DNA from: Phalacrocorax aristotelis
Lineage: Eukaryota > Chordata > Aves > Suliformes > Phalacrocoracidae
Reading direction: 5' to 3'
NCBI RefSeq assembly: GCF_949628215.1
Contig: NW_027441107.1
Coordinates: 248,001-312,000 of the forward strand
Length of the DNA: 64,000 nucleotides
This document shows, piece by piece, positions 46,434-57,254 of the stretch (positions within the stretch are counted from its first letter, which is position 1; each line of letters opens with the position of its first letter). The position numbers and the translations under genes are program-made. Below the pieces are notes generated by a model. It was not told the origin of the DNA. It searched no databases and saw nothing but the letters and a program-made list of their open reading frames with translations.

Positions 46434-46858
46434 ACTTTAATAGTGCCATTTACAAAGGTACACGCACACCCCTCCCACACCCCCCAGAAAAGGGGGAGCT
46501 CTGCTAAAATCTAAAAGGTGGGGCAGCCCCCCCAAACAGCTGCAGCCCCCCCAGCCCCTGTCCGCAGGCTGGCGGCTGCCCCACGGCAGAGCAGGAGCGT
46601 GCCAGAGGACGGTGTCACGTCTCTCTCGGGCTCCGCTCGGACATGTTCCCGCACTGGGACGGGCTCCCCGGGGTGACAAACAGCCCCGGTCCCTGGGGGC
46701 CCCGACTCTCCCCACCGGGCAGCCCTCGCGGCCGCACCTGCGGGGCACCCGCTGGAGACAGAGCCAGGAGCCTCCAGGCCGAGGGATGGCCCCTTACCTT
46801 CACCACGCTTAACGACCGGCAGGCATCTCTTGAGCATCACGAGACACTTAGACGACAT
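46434..46858 (-). other. Candidate minus-strand terminal exon with poly(A) signal
   Basis: Acceptor TTTCTGTTTTTCAG is followed immediately by ATG and a 115-codon frame (46511-46858) beginning with a short basic, cysteine-containing stretch (MSSKCLVMLKRCLPVVKRGE). An internal donor GAAG|GTAAGG at 46797 could end the exon after 61 nt. If it is unspliced, the frame stops at 46511 and an ATTAAA signal follows at 46439-46434, with AATAAA further on at 46380-46375. I do not recognise the product. The codons after the first 20 look compositional, so this may equally be a short internal exon or noncoding. Confidence 0.3.
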
Positions 46859-46899
46859 CTGAAAAACAGAAATCCCAAACTATATTTCAGCACGTTAAT

Positions 46900-49114
46900 A
46901 AAATAGCACAGAAGAAAATGGAGGAGCTCAGTCAGCATAAGGGGTAGGAAGGAAATTGAGCCGCAGCAAGATTCCAGGCAAACGGGTCACGTCAAAACAC
47001 AACACATCCTTTAAAAGCTAGAGTGATTGGAACGCTTGAAAACGGTATTAAGACTAACCGATACCATTTTGAACAGATCCTTCGCGTAACACTGAACGCT
47101 TTGGCTGGTGCTGGAAAACGTCTCATCCCTTCCTTACGGCACCGCTGCGGGGAGATAACCCCGTGAGGCTGCGGGGCAAAGTTGTACCGGAACCGGAACC
47201 TCCGCTTACAGACCCACCGCAGCAGCTACAGCCCTCGCCCTGCCGCCGCACGTCTTGCTGCCTGGCTCCACGAAGCCTGAAGTGAAGCGTGTCAAACTTG
47301 AAAGAGTAACGTAAAAAATTAAGAATAAATCTCAGTAATTCACTTTGTGCTGAGAAGGCGGGCGCGTGTTTACGCACATCCAATATGAGCGTCTAGGCTC
47401 TAAAAGCTTTCCATTTTCCTTCTGCGTTCATTCAACTCGCACAGCCGTTCACGCCCGCCATAAGATTATCTATCTCCAAAATACACAGCAGCAACGTGAC
47501 TGGGGGGTTTTGGCGTGTTACGGAGTCGGGAGGGACGTCCGCCCGGCTGCCCCGCCCAAGAGATGCTGCTGAACTGCCAGGGAAACGCGCGTCGAAAGCG
47601 AGACTGAAATAAAGTACTTAAGAGCGCTCCCTCAAAATACCGGCAGGAAACACCCCCCCACAACATTCAGTCGCCCCTCATTAAATATTTACAACAAATA
47701 CCTACCTGCTTAAGTACACCTAACAAATCGTACCCTACATCTGCTTGGCAGTTACAGCTGAAAGAGCGCAAGTCACGTCGTAAATCAGACGATGTTAGCT
47801 TTTTTTTAAACTTTCATTTATGACAGAAGAATCGGTGAGTGAAGAGATCCCCGATACAGTTTTACTTTTTTGGGGGGGGGGGAAAAAATAATACCACAAC
47901 AAAAAACCACACAAATCAAATCCCCAGTGTTGCAATACACGGGGCTACCAAGAAGGACCGGCAGACCTGCTAATGCGTTCGGCTGTACCGAAGCATGCAG
48001 GCGAACCGCATTTTATGGTATCTCGACTGTTACAACTGAGAACCCAAGCACTACCAATGCCATCAACCTTTGGAGTATGTGCTGTGCTTGGATCTCCGCA
48101 AGGACCATGGATTTTTTTGTCTTTAAAAAAAAGCAATACTTTGCAAGTCTTGTGCTGATGAGTTCTGCTGACAAAGACACTGTCTCTAAGATGCACTCTG
48201 ATGGCAAGTTCATAGAATGCAACCTCACTGAATAAGAAATATCTCAATTCTTCAAAATCTCTTCCTAACAAAAGTCACACTGTGGGGCTTTCAGATGGGT
48301 CAGATTATGCATCCTTTCACAACAAGAAACACACCAGCTAACCAGGATATTCTTGCAGTGGCCAGGTGCCTCTTCATCATGTAAAAAAGGAAAAAACCCA
48401 GAGCCAGCAATAAGTATCACACAGGTCAACACAGATCTCTTCCAGAGCACCCCCCTCATCAAAACGAACATGCCCATCGGCTCACCTGCTCTGCACAGAT
48501 TCCAGCATCACACCCCGCTTCCGTCATCGCTTGTGGCACCAAACGTATCAACACACAGTAAACTACCGTTACGCTCGTGAGAAATCACCGCCCCGTGACT
48601 TCCTCATTACTACCCAGCTCACTTCTAATGCTCATACGCCGTTCCAAAGACGGCCCACGTGTTACCTACAAAACTGAAGAGCTCGACGACGGACCACAGC
48701 ATTCTCTGGTCTTAGATGCTGGCCGCTGCCCCACCTTCTCAGACCTCTCATAGGCGTGCGGCAGCAGCACTCCGAGCCTGCCAGCGGCACCTGCAAAAAG
48801 CCAAGCGAAAAGGCACCTCCTGAGATGCTGCCCGATGCCACAGCCTGCCCGCACCGATCCCCGTCTCGCACCCCTTTCCCTCGACAGCCTCCCACCCGGC
48901 CTACGTCACTTGCAGCTGAACACGGCACCTCGCCCGCCATCCGTAACACCCAAACGACACGCGTTGCTTATAACTTCACCAGCAACACAACACCTCAGAA
49001 AAGAGCTGCTACTTCAGCCCACCAATCACCACTCGCCTTGCTCGACTTGCCTCCTTTGCTCATTGCTACGCTACTTCAAAACCAAAACAAAAGACAAACG
49101 CAAGGAGCAATGGA
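46900..49114. other. Spacer with minus-strand exon-like segments
   Basis: Mostly unique. On the minus strand 48666-48790 is bounded by CTTGGCTTTTTGCAG and TTTGTAG|GTAACA (125 nt, one frame open to a TAG at its end). Isolated donors occur near 47713 (AGCAG|GTAGGT) and 48488 (AGCAG|GTGAGC). No product is recognised; other sequence is featureless to me. Confidence 0.35.
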
Positions 49115-50154
49115 GTCATAGAGGCATCGGTCACATCTTCCCTCTATATACACCACGCACCGACTCACCCGCTTACATCGGTCCCCTCAGTTCCCCTCCG
49201 TCGCCCTGCACGACTCGTCCCTCGGCATCTCCAAAACCAATACGAAACAAGTCGCCTGGTTGCACAGCAGTACCTTAACTGTTCCTGAACACCGACTATA
49301 ACCTGCCATTAAAAACAAACATATGACATCAAACATGAAGCCCTACGCACGTACAAGCTTGAACACCCTGCAGAGGTAATCTGCTCAGCTGAACTCTAGC
49401 TGCCTCTCCCAGATAGCCACGGTCACGGCCTCCGAGCCCACAAAACGTCACGGTGATTACGGTCCTTGCCTGCTGAGGAGGGCCACTCCATCCGAGATGA
49501 CGGTACCACCTTTCCCCCAACAGCCTTAGCACAGCAACAGATGAACCCTAAGCTCTCATCGCTGTGCCACCTACCCGACTCTACACGGCCAGCAAGGCGG
49601 CTCCGAGCCAAACTCACAAAACGCACACACCAACGCTATGAGAAACACTACAAACTGCGCGCCTCCAAGACGAGAGAACGCTCTCGGCAAACACAGAGAC
49701 AACTGGACGGAAGAGCTCGTCCAGCAACAAGACCTGCAGAACCCTGACAGGGATGCAAGGAGGCCCTAACGAGATCCAAAATGATTAGAAGAGCGTCAGG
49801 GCCCGTGACAAGAAGTTCCTCTCAAAACTGAGAGGGAGGAGGCACAAGAAGCCCAGCTACAAGACCTAAGAACGTAAGGATGCAGGGAAGAAATCACGCT
49901 CCCTGAAAACAGACAGCGACAGAGCAGAGCTGTTCACGCATCTGGGAACGACGCCGCAGACGACAACTGCCCAGAAACTCCTCAAACATCAGAGCGATCC
50001 ACGCTTTAAACTGTAACGCAAAAAGAAGCACCCGATGGGCGCCGGCCCCACAATTAGAACCTTGCCAGCCCCTAGGGATAGCGCTGTGCTCCTGAGAGCA
50101 AAGAGAACAAAGTCACCAGCCCCATGCGCCCCCTCACTGCGACCCAGCTCGCCT
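49115..50154 (-). repeat. R3 low-copy repeat, copy 2
   Basis: First of two tandem diverged copies about 1.04 kb apart. The 60-nt module lies at 49169-49228: the donor CGG|GTGAGTCGG is intact and the acceptor AG remains in a weakened tract (GGTTTTGGAG), but a TGA interrupts the frame. Homology to copy 3 continues through CAAGACCTAAGAACG near 49858. Confidence 0.6.
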
Positions 50155-51110
50155 GAAATGCTCCTCAAATAGCCTTCGGTCGCATCTTCCCTTTAATCCC
50201 GCACACGGACCCGCTGCCTTAGTGTGCTCTACTCAGCTCTGCTCCATCACCCTGCACAGCTCCATCTTCATCCTCTGCAAGAACAGCATGATAGAACAAG
50301 TCACCTGGACGCACAGCAACAGCTTAACCATTCCACAGGTCTTGCTTCCACGTAGGAATACCATCTAGAGCCCAACTACTGCATGCCATTAAAGGAAATA
50401 CCTTCAATCAAATGTTAAGCCCCACGCACGTACAAGCTTGAACAGCTGAGAGGTGCCCTCTGCTCAGCTAGCACTCTAGCTGCCTCTCCCAGGCAGCTAC
50501 GGTCATCCCCTCGGCACCCACAAAACACCCCGGAAATTACCATCCTCGCCCGCTGCCAACGGCCACTCGCTCCGACGAGGGTTGTACGGGCGTTGCCAAA
50601 ACAGTCTATGCATATTAACATTAACCATATACTCTTATTGCTATTCTTTCCTCCGCTCTACCATTGCTACACCCCCAGGCGGAGCAGCTCTGACACAGGC
50701 ATCGACGTGCACGGACCGACACCGCTCACAAATACTACAAGCGACGCGATCGAGGCACCTAAGAAAACTCTCACCGAGACGACGGACTTCCGGCCCAGAG
50801 ATGCCACCAGGCGAGAAGATCTATACGGCAGCGAGGAAGAAGCTATAGCATCCGCAGAGAAGTCACCTACCATCATCACCTGCAATAAAACCATATACCC
50901 ACAACTAGGACGACGTACGAGCGACAAGCCACTCTTAAAGACCTCAGAACGTTCAGGTGCAGGGAACAGGTCCCAGAAAAGGGCTCTGCGTATTCAGACT
51001 GCTCCTCAGCAGCAGTATCGAGGCCGCCTTAATCACCGCTGCAAAAAGATGACCTTCTATAAAGGTCTAATATTTCAGACACAAGACAAATCTATGCAGT
51101 AGACTTAAAA
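50155..51110 (-). repeat. R3 low-copy repeat, copy 3
   Basis: Second tandem copy. Here the acceptor TGTTCTTGCAG is good (exon side 50274) but the donor has decayed to GTCCGT and the frame contains TGA. Closest to copy 1 in the stretch AAGTCACCTGGACGCACAGC. A separate minus-strand acceptor TTTTATTGCAG|GTGATG lies near 50884. Confidence 0.6.
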
Positions 51111-51999
51111 TGCGAGAAAGGAAGCTCTCGGTTACCATTATGCCGATGAGCCAGGGCTTGCAAAACCCTCAATATTGCTACCTAGGTGCCTGCTCAGCAC
51201 GGAGAACAACAGACACATCGAGACCCGAGTACAGTAAGGAACAAAGACAGACTACAAAATCCACACAACAGCACAAGCACAGGCAGGAACTCCCCCTGCC
51301 TGGCAGATGCTTCTGTTTTGCAGAAAGGACACCACAACCTCTCTCGGCCCAAACGTGTCCGGTCTCTGAACGGTACCCTCCGCTGATTTTACAACCCCTG
51401 CCTGCCCCACCTGCGCTTCCCCCAACCGACCGGCCACCCGCACAAAGACCGCATCGGCCCCTCAGCTTCCCTTCCAAATCTGGGGGCTCAAAAGCCATCC
51501 TTTAAAAAGGCCACACAGGCTACGTAGGATGGGGCTGCGGTCACACGGATACTCTTCATCTCCAAACGTGCGGTGCCATCACTCAGCATCGCACCACTCA
51601 ACGCCGGCCACTTCCGCAACAACAGCCTCCTCGGAAGCGCCGTGAACTTCCGCTCCCCCACGCTCTAATGAGGCTGGATGTCGTGGCCGCCGCCACCTAC
51701 GGTGCCTAGAGAACCAGAGAGACAAGGCGACCCCTGCGCCTGGAAGCGGCCGCCCGCTCACAAACAATTCCACACCTCAAAAATAACAGCTGCTACGGCT
51801 CCCTGTTCATCGCTCACCTTGCCCAACGAGCTCGGGGCAGACATCCCGCTTTGCATATAGTTTTGTGAGTCCCTTCATTAACTAGTCACATAGGTGCTCA
51901 CACTGCACGACCCCTCCGTTGTCACGTGCTGACCTACCTTCTCACGATGCTCTGTTCGCCCCCTCCCTTCCGTGTCCGGCTCCCTACCGCGCATCTGCA
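51111..51999 (-). other. Minus-strand exon-like segments
   Basis: A very strong minus-strand acceptor TTGTCTCTCTGGTTCTCTAG has its exon side at 51705 and leads into an open acidic frame to a stop at 51579. Donors GGGCAAG|GTGAGCG (exon side 51828) and GAGAAG|GTAGGTC (near 51939) follow the same strand. No family recognised. Confidence 0.3.
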
Positions 52000-52058
52000 C
52001 CAACAGCCACATTCCAGACTCATCCTTTCCCCTACCGTGCCAACACGGCTCCGCTCAC

Positions 52059-52165
52059 CTCCCAATCCGTGCCTCCCGGGTCAGTGGCCACGTCAGGTGC
52101 CTGCTCGCATTCTCGGTCCGTCCCCGATGGCTGGGGAACCGTCACCTTCAATGCCGGGCCCACTT
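52059..52165 (-). other. Minus-strand exon-like segment (107 nt)
   Basis: Acceptor CTCCGTATTTCCCCAG, 107 nt open in one frame (acidic, proline-containing), donor TTGGGAG|GTGAGCGG. Both sites are near consensus. It lies in a 101-codon minus frame (52032-52337). Confidence 0.4.
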
Positions 52166-52569
52166 CTGGGGAAATACGGAGAGGCACACAGATGTTGGAC
52201 ACTGCTTTCCAAAAGCAAGAGCTCACCACGCAAAACAAACTAACAAATCCTTTTGACCGACTTGTTCGGCAACACAGAGACCCCAAAGGCAGAAATCCCA
52301 GACGAGTGACCTCACAGCCCGCCCCGTCACAGCACACGACGCCATCTGCTCGCCTTTGCCGTCACGCCTCGCTCGACTGTCCTGCTTAACCCTCGACCTG
52401 TTACTTAAACTGCAAGAAAAAGTCAAACCACGCAACACACAAAAATCACAGTTCGTGTCAGATGACTCAAGCACAGGCGGACACCGATAGGGCAAATGCC
52501 AAAAGCAATACGGGAAGCAAACAGGCGTGGCTGGTGTAGCGACACACTCTCCTTTTGTAGGTAACTCAC

Positions 52570-52636
52570 TCCTGAGCGACTCCATGAACAGCCGCGTGGA
52601 GAACCTCTCGGCAGACAGCACGCTCGAGTGGCCGTG
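52570..52636 (-). other. Minus-strand exon-like segment (67 nt)
   Basis: Acceptor CTCCTTCCCCGTATGTGTCAG, 67 nt open, donor TCAGGA|GTGAGT, inside a 140-codon minus frame (52223-52645). The donor has a poor -1 base. The translated segment has normal amino-acid composition, unlike most frames here, but no recognised homology. Confidence 0.3.
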
Positions 52637-52699
52637 CTGACACATACGGGGAAGGAGACTGGGCTACCGGAGGCTGCTTGCACACAGAACACGACCATT

Positions 52700-53195
52700 A
52701 GCTAACACTTAAACACCCCTTTCCCAACCATTCCCCGGTACCAAGACTTCAAAAACCCCTCCTCTCCTCCTGAACTGTCAGGGAAGGAACCTCACTCCTT
52801 CCCGACAGCTCCTGCCCTGTATTTGCACCCCTAAAGCCCCTCTGTCAGCCGCTCCTCGGGAGCCGCCCTTCCCACCTCTGCCCCGCGTTCTGCGAGCACC
52901 TCCCACCTTCCGGCTTCCCGCAGACTCCGTGCTCTCTACAGGCCCACAAAATAACAGAAGCCCTGATGCTTATAATCTACAAGGGACCTGCCGCAAGCTG
53001 CAAAGGTTCTCGGGACAACGTGGTACTCTGCGGGCGATCGGGAAAGGCGACGAGCAGTCCCGTACACCGACACACACTATGCGTTACGTCCCTGCTGCTT
53101 TCTGAAGGAAGGCTAGAGCTCCATATACAGATGTGTACAACACACTCACCCTAACCCCTACCGCAGCATCTCACCATCAGTCCTATTGAGAGATA
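52700..53195. other. Unassigned spacer
   Basis: C-rich unique DNA. CCCTAACCCC near 53151 is a lone telomere-like phrase. A minus-strand donor-like TTAGG|GTGAGTG overlaps it. Confidence 0.35.
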
Positions 53196-53420
53196 ACGTC
53201 AACAACTTGCACAACACAGGCAAAACTGGTGGAAAAAATATAAGGTTCTACCTTCAGTCAAGTCAAAATTCCTGGAAAACAAGACAAAACAAACAAAAAA
53301 CCTACCACACACAAAAAAACCCAACAAACCACAAACAAAAAAACCCAGACAAAACCATAACACCCCCACAAAACCAAATAATCCAAAACACACTATTAGA
53401 CCATCTTGCTACCCCTGAAC
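53196..53420 (-). repeat. A/C-rich low-complexity tract (T/G-rich on minus)
   Basis: Plus strand AAACAAACAAAAAAC-type sequence. Read on the minus strand it is a T-rich tract ending in TTGTCTTGTTTTCCAG near 53272, a strong intron-end signature followed by a possible 20-nt exon and GAAG|GTAGAA. Confidence 0.45.
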
Positions 53421-54439
53421 ACCCAACAAAAACTTACTGACCCAAGGGAAAACAAAAGCTCGTACAAGTGTACTTCCTAATATATATCTGCTGCTCAACT
53501 TTGACTGCTCCTTAATCTCTTACCTCAACCAGAAACCTCCCCATCTCTGAATGTCAAAACACACCTACCCAAAGAGCTTAGACAGCTCAAAACCTGCAAC
53601 CAACTCAAGGAACAGTACCAGAGAAGCCCAGGAGCAGAATGAGCCTCCTGAAAAAAGGCTGGGGCTCATCTACCCCAGCGGAATGGCAAAGCAGAACGAA
53701 ATCTTTTAAGAACCCCTTCTCAAAAAATATCTCTGGTTATAAAGTAAATCATTTATTGTAAAGCCATCAACCATTCGGAGTCACCTCAACGCTCTCTCTC
53801 GCTCAGTCCCTTAACAGAACTAGATCAGTCTCAAAGGACAAAAAACACGAAAAGAAACGTGGAAATACACAAGCGTATCGGGAACCGTATGAAGCAGCTA
53901 AATTAACACCTCAGTAGCTGGGGCAAAACTAAATTGTAAAGGACAACAAAAAAACACCCCAGGAGACACATGGATTAAAACAGATGAAGGCTCTCTCTTC
54001 TCGCAGAAGCTCAAGAAGAGACCTGAGCCAACGGTACACAGCTCTGGGGTATCGGATACCGAAAAGAAACATACTCGAGACAGAAAACAGACTGCTGTGG
54101 AGCACAAAGGTGGCTTTGGCAAAGGTTCTGCCGGGACAAGAGTCACAGTTACAGGGAACGGACAGCGGCCGGCAGGGGAAACGCCGTCGGCGTGGAGGGG
54201 CCAGCGGGGGAAATGCCGCCCTCAGCTAACGCTGCGCTATCAAGCCTTAAGCGAAAACTGCAGAGTAGTTACAGGAGACGGGCATAAGATGGATGCTGAA
54301 TATCACTTGATGGTCACAAAATCTCATGGGGATGGGCACCACGTAGCCTCACGGACACCCCTTAGACCCAAACGCTTAACGAAAGACGCTTCTTGCCAAA
54401 ACACAAGCTCGACGAGGAAAAGCCAAAGCTGATGCGGGG
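53421..54439. other. Unassigned spacer
   Basis: AT-richer left half, purine-rich right half (53900-54430). No repeat family or gene recognised; overlapping short frames on both strands are not convincing. Confidence 0.35.
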
Positions 54440-55200
54440 GCAACTACTAAAATCTCAGTACGTGAGCAGGCATTACTTAAGATGGTGCGGTGGTTCTGCT
54501 GGGTCCGTCCAACCTGAGCAATGGGTTCTAACGCCTGTCCAGCAGCGTCCATGATCTCTCTCACGGCCTCCCACATCAGAAACCTCCCCTGCCCAGGACC
54601 GCGTTTTGCATGTTCCACCCCTCCCCATCCCCGCAATGAAAATCAAACACAACAAATAAGCAGTCTACTTCATCTTCTTGGCCTCCAAAAGAAGCTTCCT
54701 TCCTCTGCTGAGCGTCGACACCAACATCCTCGTGCCGTTCCTCAAAAGCAAGCTGGTCCTCGGGTGCCCGTACTGCCAAAAGAAGACAAAACGATTATGC
54801 TCTTATAACGAGCTCCATCATCCTCTCCTCCTTCAGGAAATCGAGTCCCGATTGCTACATACCAGAAGTTTGTGCAGTAGATGGCCGAGGCCAGCCCCGT
54901 AAATGAAGCACTCTGTGACCCTGCTTTCTCTTTTGGCCACAGCACCCGCCACTGGGGAGCCCCAAACCCCTTCGTGACTCCCTACGAAAACCAGATACAA
55001 CTAGTTCAAAACATCTGGCAGGTGAGAGATGACCGACAAACACGTACAGCCCACCTTACCCTCAAACCAGCCAGAGAGCTGACTTCCTCCCCCACTGAAC
55101 TCTCATCTTCGACAAATTCACCAAACAGAACAATGTTTACACTGAACAGAACAAAACCCTTACCCTCTGACACTCTGAAACGGGTTTGTGCACCCACAAA
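54440..55200 (-). other. Cluster of protein-like minus-strand exon candidates
   Basis: 55060-55141 (acceptor TTTTGTTCTGTTCAG, donor TTTGAGG|GTAAGG, 82 nt) and 54863-54981 (acceptor CTGGTTTTCGTAG, donor AACTTCTG|GTATGT, 119 nt) are bounded on both sides. An acceptor TTGTCTTCTTTTGGCAG has its exon side at 54772 and leads into an open frame to 54576. A further frame covers 54376-54636. The predicted residues are balanced and acidic rather than low-complexity. However, the frames of 54863-54981 and of the segment at 54772 do not join in phase, so this is a broken gene, a misread model, or coincidence. Confidence 0.35.
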
Positions 55201-55429
55201 ATATATATATTCATGCTACCGACCCACGTACCACACTTCCTCAGGGTCAGCCCCACAAAGACAGGAGAACGCCCAATGCTCTCTCCATGGATACCCCGAT
55301 GCTCCGCTCCCTTCTTTGCTGCTCCTGTCACGGGAAAACGCTGGGAATAAAAAAAGGTTCAGAGAAGCAAAACAATAAACAATAGGGAGAGGGACCAGCG
55401 CAAAGGAATAGAGAGAGGAAGAGACGAAC

Positions 55430-55605
55430 AGGAAGGACAGACAACCCCATCCTGAGCACAGCCTCTGGGAGAGGGAAAGAGGAAACAGCAACCGTTATTA
55501 CCGCAGATCAACCCTGACCAAAGCCTCCTTCCACAGGGGCTTCTGGACACACCGCTCCTTCCCCGCGCTACTGCTACGGGCCCCTGCGCCGAGGGGGAAT
55601 CCAGT
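55430..55605 (+). repeat. Diverged flank fragment (third paralogue)
   Basis: Homologous to about 24710-24882 (GGACAGACAACC, TCTGGGAGAGGGAAAG, CGATCGACC-like GCAGATCAACC, GCCCCTGCGCCGAGGGGG). It retains the minus-strand acceptor TTTCCCTCTCCCAG of 'exon 2' but not the rest of that exon. It is joined at 55606 to a unit fragment. Confidence 0.8.
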
Positions 55606-55855
55606 GCAGGCAGAGAGAGGCAGAGAAAAGTAGCCACAGGCTACAGGACAGAGAGAGGGAGGACTGAAAAGACGGGGAGGCAGGGAGCCACTCAGAGCGA
55701 GATGGAGAAAGAAGGTGCGGGGGGGCGCAAAAAAAAAAAAAACAAACAAAAAAAAATTTTGCAGCAGGTAAGGAAAGAGAGGGGGCCAGGGGAGAGACAG
55801 GGAGGGCCCAGGACGCACAAGAGAGGCAACGGGGCCCCACTGGCCCAGGACTCAC

Positions 55856-55965
55856 CGCGACTCTCGCTCTCAGCGCTGCTGGCACAATTTAGCCGTTCAG
55901 ATGCTTCTTTCCCCTCCTCTCCTCCCTGCCTCTTCTGCAGCTCCAGACTCTAGGCCGACCTCCAC
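55856..55965 (-). other. Minus-strand exon-like segment ('exon 3') in U10
   Basis: 110 nt as elsewhere; the acceptor has one change (CTCTTTAG for CTCTTCAG) that keeps AG and the pyrimidine tract, and the donor GCG|GTGAGTCC is unchanged. It lies 258 nt downstream of the right 'exon 2'. Confidence 0.4.
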
Positions 55966-56223
55966 CTAAAGAGGATACGTGGGTGTCTTACTGCTCTTAC
56001 GAGATGAGGCTTCCTCGGCACGTAGCCTAGCTCGCTCGTGCACTACACGCCCGTACCCAACTCCGGGTTACGCGTATGGACCCTGCGGTGCACGTTGGTG
56101 GCCTGGCCCGCTGCGGACTATGAAGGGGGATCCTTCCTCCCTCACCTGCAGGGACAGGCTCTCTCTTGCCTGCAGCAGGAAGGCAGCTGGCAGCCAGAGC
56201 GCCTTCAGTTTCTTCTGCTTTAC

Positions 56224-56415
56224 CTTTCGTTGGCGTCTCCAGCTTCAGCCGAGGCAGCTCCTGTCCACAGCCGGGAAGGGCTGTGTGTGTCCCTTTTCGC
56301 CCCGGCGCCGCGAGGATGGCAAAGCCGGGCAGAGAGAAGCCACGCAAGCCTGAGACGGCCGCAGTCGATGGCGTCCCCGGGGGAAGGACAGACAACCACG
56401 TCCTCAGCACGGTCT
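56224..56415 (-). other. Minus-strand exon-like segment ('exon 2'), right copy
   Basis: Same 192-nt length as the left copy, same acceptor, and donor CAACGAAAG|GTAAAG (one substitution in the exon's last bases, none in the splice dinucleotides). Confidence 0.45.
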
Positions 56416-56809
56416 CTGGGAGAGGGAAAGAAGAAACAGCGACCGTCATTACCGTCGATCGACCCTGACCAAAGCCCCTCCTTGCGCAGGGGCTTCTGGA
56501 CACAGCGCCCCTTCCCCGCGCTACTGCTACGGGCCCCTGCGCCGAGGGGGAATCCAGTGCGCTTGAGGGCCGGCTCGCTGCCTTCACGACAGGGCCTGGG
56601 GGCGGCCAAGGGCTACGCAGCACGCTTCAGGGGAGGTGCCGGGGCTGGGGGCAGGCGCACGGGGCAAGGGGGGGGCAAGGGGAGGCTGAGCGGGAGGCTG
56701 AGCGGGAGCTCCGGCGAGCCGGGGAGGCGGCCATCATCTGCGCCCTGGGCAGGGGGAAAAGGTCCTCCTCCTTTCCCTCTTCCCTTCTGTCAGCTCCCGG
56801 GGAACTCAC

Positions 56810-56987
56810 CGCTTCTCGGGGAGCGGCCGCACCCGCAAGCCCCCAGAAATCAACACGAATCCAACCCCAAAAATACACCGCGCCTACCGTACGCGGCACG
56901 GCCGCCCGGCACCCGAGCGCCGGAAGACCGCGCCTCCTGCCACGCCCCGGCGAACCACGTGACAGGGCCGGCAGCCACTGCGCCAGG
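56810..56987 (-). other. Putative minus-strand first exon, right copy
   Basis: GC-rich segment between the tandem motifs and the donor CGAGAAGCG|GTGAGTTCC. The intron to the right 'exon 2' would be 394 nt. The start is not determined by the sequence. Confidence 0.35.
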
Positions 56988-57254
56988 ACTACACCTCCCG
57001 GCACGCTCTGCGCCACAACACGGCCGCCCGGCAGCCGCGCGCCGCAAGGACTACACCTCCCGGCATGCTCTGCGCCACAACACGGCCGCCCGGCAGCCGC
57101 GCGCCGCAAGGACTACACCTCCCGGCATGCTCTGCGCCACAACACGGCCGCCCGGCAGCCGCGCGCCGCAAGGACTACACCTCCCGGCATGCTCTGCGCC
57201 ACAACACGGCCGCCCGGCAGCCGCGCGCCGCAAGGACTACACCTCCCGGCACGC
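56988..57254. promoter_or_regulatory. Tandem ZNF143/THAP11-like motifs (5 copies, 62-bp period)
   Basis: ACTACACCTCCCGGCAYGC begins at 56988, 57050, 57112, 57174 and 57236, exactly 62 bp apart. The first and last copies read CACGC and the inner three CATGC. The intervening 43 bp (CTCTGCGCCACAACACGGCC, GCCCGGCAGCCGCGCGCCGC) are also conserved. The left flank has only two copies. Confidence 0.65.

Noticed and set aside
47945-48271. Minus-strand 108-codon frame with mixed composition
   Set aside because: No splice boundaries fit it, both strands have similar-length frames, and I recognise no family; not enough to call a gene.
53149-53162. Telomere-like CCCTAACCCC
   Set aside because: A single imperfect phrase, not a tandem array; no evidence of a telomere or interstitial telomeric repeat.
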